From Streptomyces broussonetiae (lineage in GTDB: Bacteria; Actinomycetota; Actinomycetes; Streptomycetales; Streptomycetaceae), in contig NZ_CP047020.1 in NCBI RefSeq assembly GCF_009796285.1, forward strand, positions 9,052,001 through 9,116,000: a DNA stretch of 64,000 nucleotides. The letters run 5' to 3'. Positions 9,101 through 17,609 of the stretch are shown piece by piece (the first letter of the stretch is position 1; each line of letters begins with the position of its first letter). Below the pieces are notes generated by a model that saw only the letters and a list, made by a program, of their open reading frames with translations, was not told the origin of the DNA and ran no database searches. Both the position numbers and the translations under genes were made by a program.

Positions 9101-10076
9101 GCACGGTGCGGCCGGGCTCGAGCCGGGCGGCGCACGCCACGACGGTGGTCTCCGTCGGGCCGTAGGTGTTCCACATCTCCCGCCCGGGACCGGCGAACCG
9201 TTCGACCAGGCCGGGCGGGCACGCCTCGCCGCCCAGGATCAGCAACCGCACCCGTCGCACCGCCTCTTCGGGCCACATGGCCAGCAGCGTCGGGACGGTG
9301 GAGACGACGGTGATGCCACGGTCGTCCAGCCAGGCGCCGAGTTCATGACCGGCCCGGACGAGTGAGCGCTCGGCCGGCACCAGACAGGCGCCCGAGCGCC
9401 AGGCCAGCCACATCTCCTCGCAGGAGGCGTCGAAGGCGACGGACAGCCCCGCGAGGACACGGTCGCCGGGACCGAGCGGGCGCTCGCGCAGGAACAGGCG
9501 TGCCTCGGCGTCCACGAAGGCGGCGGCGGACCGATGCGTGACGGCCACGCCCTTGGGCGCGCCGGTCGAGCCGGACGTGAAGATGATCCAGGCGTCGTCC
9601 TGCGGGACGGGCGTGCAGCGATCCGCCGCCGCGTTCGACGGTACGGCGAGACCGGCGGGCTGCGGATGGGGCCCGAGGACGAGACACACCCCGGCTTCAC
9701 GGAAGACGGTGGCGGCACGCTCCTCGGGGTCGTCCGCGTCGACCGGTACGTAGGCCGCCCCGCAGTGCAGTACGGAGAGGATCGACAGATACAGGTCCGC
9801 GCTACCGGAGGGAACCCGGATCCCCACGCGGTCACCGGGGCCGATGCCCCGGCCCGTGAGGCGCTGGGCGCGACGCAGCACCTCGGCCCACAGCTCACGG
9901 TAGGTCAGTATGTCGGCGCCCGTGTCCAGGGCGGGTGCATCCGGACGGCGGGCGACGGTGGCCTGCAGGACGTCGATGAGAGTACGTGGCGGTGAAGCCG
10001 CCGCGGAACGGAAGAGAGCCCGGCCGTCAGGTGACGTGAGGGACTGATGGGGCGCATCGAATGCGGGCGATGACAA
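6114..10076 (-). CDS. pls: Pls/PosA-type single-module nonribosomal peptide synthetase (poly-amino-acid synthetase)
   Basis: A 1320-residue membrane NRPS. Residue numbers count from TTG 10076. The A domain (~1-510) has IIFTSGSTGAPKG, FDASCEEMW, NTYGPTETT, YRSGDLV and the A10 lysine (Lys498). A carrier domain has LGGTSL with Ser556 for phosphopantetheine. Three repeats follow, each a pair of membrane helices plus a soluble hexapeptide-like domain, instead of a thioesterase. This is the architecture of epsilon-poly-L-lysine synthetase, which elongates one monomer iteratively at the membrane. The pocket residues (D216, A217, E220, S259, I280, G282, T304, V312, V313, K498) read DAESIGTVVK, a Lys-like code. 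TTG 10076 is chosen because AGAGG lies seven bases upstream and the length matches the family (~1319). ATG 10127 would add 17 residues but lacks a ribosome site. Confidence 0.92.
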   Translation of the reverse strand: MSSPAFDAPHQSLTSPDGRALFRSAAASPPRTLIDVLQATVARRPDAPALDTGADILTYRELWAEVLRRAQRLTGRGIGPGDRVGIRVPSGSADLYLSILSVLHCGAAYVPVDADDPEERAATVFREAGVCLVLGPHPQPAGLAVPSNAAADRCTPVPQDDAWIIFTSGSTGAPKGVAVTHRSAAAFVDAEARLFLRERPLGPGDRVLAGLSVAFDASCEEMWLAWRSGACLVPAERSLVRAGHELGAWLDDRGITVVSTVPTLLAMWPEEAVRRVRLLILGGEACPPGLVERFAGPGREMWNTYGPTETTVVACAARLEPGRTVRIGLPLAGWELAVVDATGEPVAYGEEGELVIAGAGTARYLDPMKDAERFRPCPALDSPRAYRSGDLVRADAQGLVFLGRADDQVKLGGRRVELGEIDAALLALPGVRGAAAAVQSTAVGAPVLVGYVIAEQGVGGRSAFEAGKARELLSEQLPAPLVPVLAEVTTLPTRASGKVDRRALPWPVPLAGGGGDDGDTAHRLSGTAARLADVWEQLLGLRPGPDSDFVALGGTSLTAARMASMLRAEYPGLSVADLYRHPVLHRMAAHLDSLAGPAQEVRPARPIPRRTAVVQFFVQLAGYGITGLRGLVGLAAADNVLGWIAPHRWAPHTSWWLVLVGWAVLFSAPLRCLIGAGLARTLAGSIAPGAHPRGGAVHLRLWSAERAVASFGVPSLVGTPWAAWYARLLGCRTGRDVRLHTMPPVTGLAELGDGCSVEPEADIAGWWLDGDTLHVGPVSVGAGARLGHRSTLLPGAVVGRGAELTAGSCLDGRIPDGTVWTGSPARPAEPAERLAGAGWPAPLADRRRRWHLAYALSLAGLPLLSLLAAAPALFATWLLVRSTPTLSGAAGHLLAAAPLFAVMTTIFGMLVTVLAVRLLNRSIKPGTHRADGGVAWRAWLVTRLLDGARAGFFPLYASLATPYWLRLLGARVGRGAEISTVLPLPSLLRVDDGAFLADDTLVAPFELRGGWMRLGHVRIGTRAFVGNSGIVGPDREVGDHALVGVLSDAPAQGEPGMSWIGRPAMPLPRLPESGDPARTFAPPRRLVAARAAVELCRVLPVIIGTVLAESLLLTEQEALDLGGLPLAALAGIPLLMAASLLACLTTTGAKWLLVGRFRSGERPLWSSFVWRNELFDTFVEVLAVPWGAGAHLGTPVLNWWLRSLGARIGRGVWCDTYWLPETDLISLGDGVSVNRGCVLQTHLFHDRIMRMDTVRLAAGASLGPHSITLPGTTIGAGASIAAASLVMRGETVPDGTRWAGNPIAGVGATTTASLAGGEAA

Positions 10077-10127
10077 AGTGGTGCCTCTGGTGTGCGGTGC
10101 CGATGGATGCGAAGTCGCGAAGTCCAT

Positions 10128-10320
10128 TACGGCTTGTCAGATGTACTCGTGTGGCGGGACGTTCACCAACTCAATGCAATTTATACACGACCGGCCCATG
10201 GGGTGAAATTGAGGAATTAAAAACCGCGATTCGACCATCGGGATTGACGTGCATCAATTCCTTTCGATTTCGGAAAGAAGGCGGCGTGAGTATGGTTTGA
10301 TTTGTGCGTGGTTATGGTGT
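10128..10320 (-). promoter_or_regulatory. AT-rich upstream region of the poly-amino-acid synthetase operon
   Basis: This stretch is far richer in A/T than the rest of the window. On the minus strand a TATAAA box (complement of 10180-10185) with TTCACC 16 bases upstream (complement of 10202-10207) is a candidate promoter, placing transcription start about 100 bases before the TTG codon. GGAATT near 10211 and AATTCC near 10257 form a wide inverted pair. The promoter is a guess from position and composition. Confidence 0.35.
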
Positions 10321-10432
10321 GACGCACTGTCATGTGCGCCTGCAGGGGTGGGAGCAGGGCGGCCTGGGCCGGGCAGGTCCAGCTCCTGGCTGACGAGGGG
10401 GACAGCACGGATGCTGCCCTGCCGGCTTTACG

Positions 10433-10560
10433 CTACGCGGGGGTTACCTGGATGCTCGAGGTCCAGGCGAACTCGTTGCTGCCTTGGTGCTCGTGGCCGG
10501 GTTCCAGGTGGTAGGTGACGATGAGGTTGCCGGATGTGCACGAAGAGGTCCGGAGAAACG
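10433..10560 (-). pseudogene. Possible C-terminal relic of a secreted protein
   Basis: On the minus strand the last ~35 codons before a stop read like a natural protein end (NLIVTYHLEPGHEHQ then GSNEFAWTSSIQVTPA), whereas the frame further upstream has the composition of non-coding DNA. I cannot name the family. It is recorded as a likely gene fragment in the otherwise featureless 10.3-10.9 kb gap; no other coding signal is visible there. Confidence 0.3.
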
Positions 10561-10869
10561 GGCTTTTTCGAAAGGGAGTTGGAACCGGACAGGGACTGTT
10601 CAGCGTCCCTGCCGAAACGGTCTCAATCGCTCCCACTTGTGAAGCGCCGGCACCGCGGGCCCACCGCGCGGGGCCGGAACGGACCGGACGCGTGCGGTCA
10701 CGTGACCCGGGAGAAGGCCGACAGGCCAAGGACACCGGAACTGGGCTGGTTCGTACCGGTGTTGCGAGGCCTCGGTCCGGCCTGGACCGCGACGGCCAAG
10801 CCTGCAGGGTGACAGTAGGAAGACGCAGGCGGTCACCCGGCCGCACCGGCACCTCCCACCGCAGCTCGT

Positions 10870-11121
10870 CGACTGCTCGCCGTACTCGGCTTTCCCCGGT
10901 TGACCGCGGGCTCCGGCCCGCCCGTGCGCGGCTGCCCCGACTGCGCCGAACGCGTACCGCACCTGGCCGGGCGCCTCGGCGCCACCCTGCCCACCGCCGT
11001 GCTCGCCCGCCAGTGCCTGACCCGCTGTCCCGACGACCGCGCGCTCACCATCACCGAGACCGGCCCCCGCCGACTGACCGACCTGGCAATTCCCGTCCGG
11101 ACCCCGGCCCGCTCACCGCAC
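10870..11121 (+). pseudogene. ArsR-type regulator relic (C-terminal part only)
   Basis: The translation GCPDCAERVPHLAGRLGAT followed by ARQCLTRCPDDRALTITETG resembles the C-terminal wing region of ArsR-family regulators of the kind with a CxDC..R.PHLAG motif and a DSRALTVTEAG strand. The N-terminal winged helix is absent in all frames upstream and no start codon fits, so this is read as a remnant. Confidence 0.4.
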
Positions 11122-11133
11122 GGCCGCAGCAGG

Positions 11134-11637
11134 TCAGGCCGGGGATTGGACGAAGACCTGCTCACCCTCACCCGACGGTTCCTCGAACTTGGCCAGGTAG
11201 TGGTTGAGCAACTCCTCGTCCACGGTGACGGAGTTGGCCCCCCGCTCGCCGTTGCGCGCCTCGAGACGACGCTCCAGCGTCGTCCGGTCGGCCTTGAGGT
11301 GGACCAGCTCCCAACGGCACCCGTGGCTCTCCACCAGCGCCTTGTAGTCGTCACGGGCGGCCCGGCTCCAGAAGCTGTAGTCCACCACCACGTCGCGCCC
11401 GGCCAGCATCAACTCGACCAACTCCCGCCGCTGCTCGCGGCGGACCTCTTCCTTGAGCCGGTCGAAGGCCTCCGCCTCAAGCACCACGCCGGCGTCCTGC
11501 TGCCCGAGCCGTTGCCAGACGGCCTCGTCGATCGAGAGACGTACGTAACCGCGAAGGACCAGTTCCCTCGCCCAGGTGGTCTTGCCAGCTCCCGGAAGAC
11601 CACACATCAGCACCACCGTGCTCACCTGCCCCGTCAT
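11134..11637 (-). CDS. Small P-loop ATPase/kinase (AAA_33 / zeta-toxin-like fold)
   Basis: A 167-residue P-loop protein. The Walker A motif GLPGAGKTTWAREL lies at residues ~13-26, then a lid region typical of small phosphotransferases (SIDEAVWQRL, DYSFWSRAARDDY, and R-rich ERRLEARNGER). The fold matches the AAA_33 group that includes polynucleotide-kinase-like and antibiotic-kinase-like proteins. ATG at 11637 is chosen because Walker A follows directly; in-frame codons further upstream overlap the hydrolase gene. No antitoxin partner is visible, so a toxin role is not supported. The phosphate acceptor is unknown. Confidence 0.8.
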   Translation of the reverse strand: MTGQVSTVVLMCGLPGAGKTTWARELVLRGYVRLSIDEAVWQRLGQQDAGVVLEAEAFDRLKEEVRREQRRELVELMLAGRDVVVDYSFWSRAARDDYKALVESHGCRWELVHLKADRTTLERRLEARNGERGANSVTVDEELLNHYLAKFEEPSGEGEQVFVQSPA

Positions 11638-11726
11638 GGGGCCAGGGTAGCGGCGCAGCTCCGCCGGGACGACGACCCGGTCGGGGACGGCGAACGTATG
11701 CGTGCAGGCGGCCGGACGGGCCGTTG

Positions 11727-12695
11727 TCAGACGTGGGCCTCGAGGAACTCGATGAGGGCCGCGTTCACCTCGTTCGGGCGTTCCTGCTGCGTCCAGTGAC
11801 CGCAGCCGGTCAGCTTGATCGGCTTGCGCCACAGACTCGGCATCAGGTCGGGGAGCTTCTCGATGAGTTCGGGCGTGCCCGGGAAGGCCGGGACCAGGTC
11901 TCGGTCGCCGTAGATGTACAGCGCGGGCCGGGTGACGGCGGCGCCCTGCCACGGAGCGGTCAGTTCCCAGTTGCGGTCGAGGTTGCGGTACCAGTTGAGG
12001 GGCCCGGTGAAGCCGCCGGAGAAGCTCTCGGTGAGCGCGTCGAGATCGTCTTCGGTGAACCAGTCCGGCAGCACATCAGGATCCACCATGCTGTCGAGCC
12101 AGCCCTGGCCGGGTTCGATCAGCGGCTGCATGAGTGCGCCGCTGGGGCGAGCGGAGCCGGATGCTCCATAGAAGAACTTCCGGAGGGTCGTGCGTGTGTC
12201 CCTGGCGAACTCGGCGTCGGCCACACCGGGGCGGTTGAAGTAGTTCCAGTAGAAGCGGCCGTCGAACCGCTTGTCCATGGTCTCCAGGGGCGGATGCGCC
12301 CCACGGAAGGGCGGCGGCACGCTCAGGCCGGCCACCGCGCGCACCATGTCCGGTCGCAGCAGCGCGGTGTGCCAGGCGACCGGGGCGCCCCAGTCGTGCC
12401 CGACGACGAACGCCTTCTCCTCGCCCAGGGCACGGATCAGTCCGACGACGTCCCCGACCAGGTGGAAGATGGTGTAGGCGCCGACGTCCTCGGGGTGGTC
12501 GCTGCGGCCGTATCCGCGCTGGTCGGGAGCGACTACCCGGAAGCCGGCGTCGGCCAGGGGGCCGAACTGGTGGTGCCAGGAGTGCCAGGACTCGGGGAAG
12601 CCGTGCAGCAGCACGACGAGGGGGCCGCTGCCCTGCTCGGCGATGTGCAGCCGAATGCCGTTCACGTCGATCATGCGATGCTCAACCATGTGCAT
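11727..12695 (-). CDS. Epoxide hydrolase-like alpha/beta hydrolase
   Basis: A 322-residue hydrolase with HGFPESWHSW (oxyanion and epoxide-hydrolase signature), nucleophile aspartate in VVGHDWGAP, and a C-terminal GCGHWTQQERP histidine. An Asp rather than Ser nucleophile with HGFPESW is characteristic of soluble epoxide hydrolases (also haloalkane dehalogenases and fluoroacetate dehalogenases). It would open epoxides to diols in the cytoplasm. Several ATGs (12695, 12689, 12674) are possible; MIDVNGIRLHI at 12674 is where homology would begin. It stands alone, upstream of the P-loop protein by 90 bases. Confidence 0.87.
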   Translation of the reverse strand: MHMVEHRMIDVNGIRLHIAEQGSGPLVVLLHGFPESWHSWHHQFGPLADAGFRVVAPDQRGYGRSDHPEDVGAYTIFHLVGDVVGLIRALGEEKAFVVGHDWGAPVAWHTALLRPDMVRAVAGLSVPPPFRGAHPPLETMDKRFDGRFYWNYFNRPGVADAEFARDTRTTLRKFFYGASGSARPSGALMQPLIEPGQGWLDSMVDPDVLPDWFTEDDLDALTESFSGGFTGPLNWYRNLDRNWELTAPWQGAAVTRPALYIYGDRDLVPAFPGTPELIEKLPDLMPSLWRKPIKLTGCGHWTQQERPNEVNAALIEFLEAHV

Positions 12696-12873
12696 GAGCG
12701 TACGCGCCGTGATCGTCGCTCTGCGGTGCAGACCCTGGGCCCAGCCGTGAGGTTGCGCTGATCGAAGGCTTGCCTGTCAGCAGTTCCGCCACGGCACCGA
12801 CCCCAGGCCCGGGCCGACTCGGTTCGGCCCTCCTGTTCGGCAACCCCGGCTTCTCGGGGCGGCCCGCCGGCAC

Positions 12874-13311
12874 TCACCCGGCCGGTGGAGGCTCTTCGCC
12901 GAAGACCCAGGGCGCGAGGACGACCAGCCAGCCGTCCGGGTCCTCGAAGAGTACGGCGCCGTGTTCGGGCCAGTAGGGGTTCGCGGAGGGGACGGGGCTG
13001 TGCCCGTGCTCGGTGAGCCGTCGGGCGGCGACCGCAACGGCTTCGGGGCCGCGCAGGTACAGCACCAGCTGGTTCTCCGGGTGCGGTTCGGGAATGCGGG
13101 GCGGCTCGCCGTGCTGCAGCAGTTCCATGTGCACAGGGGTGCCTGGCAGCCCGAGGACGATGCCGTCGTAGCCCTGGTGGCCGTGCCACTGGGCGAGTAC
13201 CGGCAGGCCGAGGACGTCATGGTAGAAGACCAGGACGTCGTCGTAACTCGCGGTCGGCCGGACGAAGCGGACCGCTCCTACGTCGAGGTGGCTGGGCCAG
13301 GAGTGCGACAT
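12874..13311 (-). CDS. VOC-superfamily (glyoxalase/bleomycin-resistance fold) protein
   Basis: A 145-residue protein with two beta-alpha-beta-beta-beta halves typical of the vicinal-oxygen-chelate fold: an N-terminal FYHDVLGLPVLAQW segment and a C-terminal FEDPDGWLVVLAPW segment. Candidate metal or ligand residues are His and Glu in VHMELL and the aspartate of EDPDG. The family includes glyoxalases, dioxygenases and antibiotic-binding proteins, so function is open. ATG at 13311 (MSHSWPSH) is preferred because eight earlier codons are not fold-like. It is divergent from the PH-like protein at 13444. Confidence 0.82.
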   Translation of the reverse strand: MSHSWPSHLDVGAVRFVRPTASYDDVLVFYHDVLGLPVLAQWHGHQGYDGIVLGLPGTPVHMELLQHGEPPRIPEPHPENQLVLYLRGPEAVAVAARRLTEHGHSPVPSANPYWPEHGAVLFEDPDGWLVVLAPWVFGEEPPPAG

Positions 13312-13443
13312 GGCTCGATGCTGACACGGGCCCACCGGCGGGCAAATCGGGCTGTGGACCTACGACCGCAGGAGCGGGTCCGCTCGGCATCCGGGTACCC
13401 GGCGGACGTGTCCCCGAGAGACGACGGCAGGGAGGCGCTGACG

Positions 13444-13935
13444 ATGGCACGCATCCTGATCAGGGGCGATGACCTGGTCGTACGCCTGGCCCGGTGGGAG
13501 CGGGCGGTCGTACGGCGCGGTGACGTACGGGTGCCGCTGGCGGCGGTGCGCCGGGTGACGGTCGAACCGGACTGGTGGCGTGCCCTGCGCGGAAGTCAGG
13601 AACGTGGCATCCGCATCCCCGGTGTCCTGTGCCTGGGTGCGCGCGGCCACCAGGGCGGGAAGGACTTCGTGGCGGTACGGCCCGGCAGATCCGTGGTCTG
13701 TGTCGAACTGTGGGCGTCCGCTCCCTTCCGGCTGCTCGCCGTGGCCGGGAGGAGTGATCGGGAAGCCCGGGCCGTGGCTCGCGAGCTGCGACGCAGCGCA
13801 CCCAAGACTGACACCTCCACGCCCTGTCGGCAGCCGCTGCCCGTGCCCGAGGAGGCGGAGGACGGTCCCGCCGCAACGCCTGCCCCGGAACCGGCGGCCG
13901 TCACCCGCGTCGCTCACCGTGCCCTGCCCGCGTGA
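13444..13935 (+). CDS. Conserved hypothetical protein, PH-like N-terminal domain
   Basis: A 163-residue protein with no signal peptide. The first ~115 residues alternate short beta strands and end in an amphipathic helix (REARAVARELRR), reminiscent of bacterial PH-like domains. The tail is Pro/Ala-rich and probably disordered. ATG 13444 has GGGAGG nine bases upstream. A longer in-frame extension to 12961 runs antiparallel through the VOC gene and is rejected. The last 35 bases overlap the end of the convergent grpE gene. No function is assigned. Confidence 0.65.
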   Translation: MARILIRGDDLVVRLARWERAVVRRGDVRVPLAAVRRVTVEPDWWRALRGSQERGIRIPGVLCLGARGHQGGKDFVAVRPGRSVVCVELWASAPFRLLAVAGRSDREARAVARELRRSAPKTDTSTPCRQPLPVPEEAEDGPAATPAPEPAAVTRVAHRALPA

Positions 13936-14455
13936 GGCCGGCGCTGCCGTGTGCCGCGCCGTGGCGAGGTCGATCGTGGCCGAGGGGGTTCCTCGCGGGT
14001 GGCGCCGGCCCCGTGACCTCCACATGGGCCGGACGCAGCAGCCCGGGACCGAGCCGGTAGCCGGGGCGCAGGATCTTCGTGCAGATCAACTGCTCGGCGT
14101 CGGGGCAGACGTGATGGGTGAGGGCGTCGTGACAGGAGGGGTCGAAGGGGTCGCCCTCCTTCGCGAACGCCTCAAGTCCCAGGGATCCCGCCTGGGTTCG
14201 AAGGGTGTCGGCGATGTCCTTCAGACCTGTGGTCATGGGTTCGTGCGCGCACACGCGGTCGACGGAGTCGAGGACGGGCAGCAGGGCGCGCAGGACGTTG
14301 GCGACGGCGATCTCGCGCACGGCGATGCGGTCCCGGCGCACCCGCTTGCGGTAGTTGTCGTACTCGGCCTTCACCCGCTGCAGATCGGCCGTGCGTTCCT
14401 CCAGCAGCCGTTGCAACTGGGCGGGGTCCCTGGTACCCGCCCGGCCCTTGTCCAT
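13901..14455 (-). CDS. grpE: GrpE nucleotide-exchange factor, accessory copy
   Basis: A 184-residue protein with a GrpE N-terminal coiled coil (RTADLQRVKAEYDNYRKR), the VLRALLPVLDSVDR hinge and a C-terminal beta region (EAFAKEGDPFDPSCHDAL). GrpE exchanges ADP for ATP on DnaK. It starts two bases after the dnaK stop, so the pair is one operon. The C-terminal ~40 residues are unusually basic and Pro/Gly-rich and look unrelated to GrpE. No dnaJ or hspR follows, unlike the main Streptomyces dnaK operon, so this is likely a second set. Confidence 0.88.
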   Translation of the reverse strand: MDKGRAGTRDPAQLQRLLEERTADLQRVKAEYDNYRKRVRRDRIAVREIAVANVLRALLPVLDSVDRVCAHEPMTTGLKDIADTLRTQAGSLGLEAFAKEGDPFDPSCHDALTHHVCPDAEQLICTKILRPGYRLGPGLLRPAHVEVTGPAPPARNPLGHDRPRHGAAHGSAGLTRAGHGERRG

Positions 14456-14457
14456 CG

Positions 14458-16326
<1,869 letters not shown>

Positions 16327-16581
16327 CTGGACTCATCCTCCTCGTCCGTGCCCGGCCCCGAGAACGAGCTGCGTGGGCGGCGGCCGAGGTGACGCTCGCG
16401 CTCGCGCTCGTGTCGGTGCAGCACTTCCATTTTCGGTCACCTGGCCGACCACTGCGAGCTGCTGTTTCCGGACGCTGTTTTCGGAGCGAGCCGAGCAGGC
16501 CCTACGACGCGGCCCGCCGCGGATCCGGCCAGGAACGCCGACGGACGGGGACAGGCGCCGGACACCGTTCCGGCCAGTGAC

Positions 16582-17424
16582 TCACCGCATACCGGGGCGT
16601 GACTCGTAGTGCAGGCAGTGGAAGCGGCCACCCTCCTCGCGCCCGGCAGGATCAAGGCCCAGGGCCCGTACCGCCGCGACCGCGTACTGCTGCTCTCGCT
16701 CGTCGGTGAACAGGCGCTGGGGATAGGTGCCGGAGGCATCGAGTGTGGTGCGCAGACCGTGTGCGGCCAGTGCCCGCACGATCGGGTCGTACGACACCGT
16801 CCGCAGCACGAACGCACTGACCCACACCGGTCTGCGGGCGCCGTCCAGCAGTGCCGTGAACGTCCGGGCGGTGACGTAGCTGCCGCCACCCGTCAGCGTG
16901 ACCAGGCCGACCTCGGTGAGGGCGCGCCTGAGCGGGGGGCCGGGCGGGCCCTGCTCCAGGTCGTCGGTGAAGGCGGCGTCCAGGAGTCCCACCTCGAGCG
17001 CGTAGCGCACCGCGGGGCCCGAGACGTCCAGGCCGAACACCGGCACCGCGCCGGGTCTGCGCCGCTCGGCATAGAACTCCTTGTCCCACGCCATGAGTTG
17101 TGCCGTCGACATCTCCCGACTGGCCGGCGAGGTGTACCGCTCGTACATCTCCGCCAGCGTCACGTCATGGTTGAGCAGTGCGGCGTTGATCCCGTACGAG
17201 CAGCACACGTCCAGCACCGTCGGCCCGTGGGGGCGGCCGTCGTCGAGTGCGGCCCGTGCTGCGGCGGCCTGCCGGAAGAACGGCTGGGCACGGTGCGGGA
17301 TCTCGTACTCCAGCGGGGCCAGCCTAGTGAAGTATGTGCGGGGGTCCGGCCGGTCGTAGATGTCGTCGAACCGCGCCTTGCCGCCTGCCGCGCCTTCGGC
17401 GCCGCCAGTGCCCGACCCGGCCAT
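16582..17424 (-). CDS. SAM-dependent methyltransferase-like protein
   Basis: A 280-residue protein with motif I-like VLDVCCSYGINAALLN after an N-terminal extension (FDDIYDRPDPRTYF), then VFGLDVSGPAVRYALE as motif II. This is the class I methyltransferase layout, but the usual GxGxG loop is CCSYG, as in a subfamily of small uncharacterised actinobacterial proteins. Late cysteine/histidine residues (FHCLHYES) are present. ATG 17424 is chosen because GAGGAGG lies just upstream. It is divergent from rtcB. Whether it binds SAM and what it methylates is unknown. Confidence 0.72.
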   Translation of the reverse strand: MAGSGTGGAEGAAGGKARFDDIYDRPDPRTYFTRLAPLEYEIPHRAQPFFRQAAAARAALDDGRPHGPTVLDVCCSYGINAALLNHDVTLAEMYERYTSPASREMSTAQLMAWDKEFYAERRRPGAVPVFGLDVSGPAVRYALEVGLLDAAFTDDLEQGPPGPPLRRALTEVGLVTLTGGGSYVTARTFTALLDGARRPVWVSAFVLRTVSYDPIVRALAAHGLRTTLDASGTYPQRLFTDEREQQYAVAAVRALGLDPAGREEGGRFHCLHYESRPGMR

Positions 17425-17609
17425 GCCGTACTCCTCCTCGCGGAACGCATCCCCGCCTCCATCATGTCCTGCCTCCCCTGTCCCGGGACCGGCATGGCCG
17501 GTGTCGCGGGGTGTTGCACCCGGCCGGAGCATGGAAGGGAGAGGCATCGGTGCGCGCCGCGCCGCACGGGCGGTGATCCCGGACGCGCCGGGCCGGGGCG
17601 GAGACAGCG

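Noticed and set aside
6012..9365. A very long forward reading frame opposite the Pls-type synthetase
   Set aside because: It is the antiparallel shadow of a GC-rich gene; its translation is Arg/Pro/Gln/Gly-rich with no domain, while the minus strand has complete NRPS motifs.
10249..10518. Small forward gene in the gap after the synthetase promoter
   Set aside because: Cys/Arg/Trp-rich translation with no ribosome site or protein-like pattern.
11134..11637. Zeta-toxin of a toxin-antitoxin pair
   Set aside because: The P-loop kinase fold fits, but no small antitoxin gene is adjacent and similar stand-alone kinases are common.
12961..13443. N-terminal extension of the PH-like protein
   Set aside because: The frame runs antiparallel through the VOC gene, and a good ribosome site precedes ATG 13444.
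16327..16450. HAIR (HspR) operator before dnaK
   Set aside because: No CTTGAGT/ACTCAAG pair was found in the upstream region.
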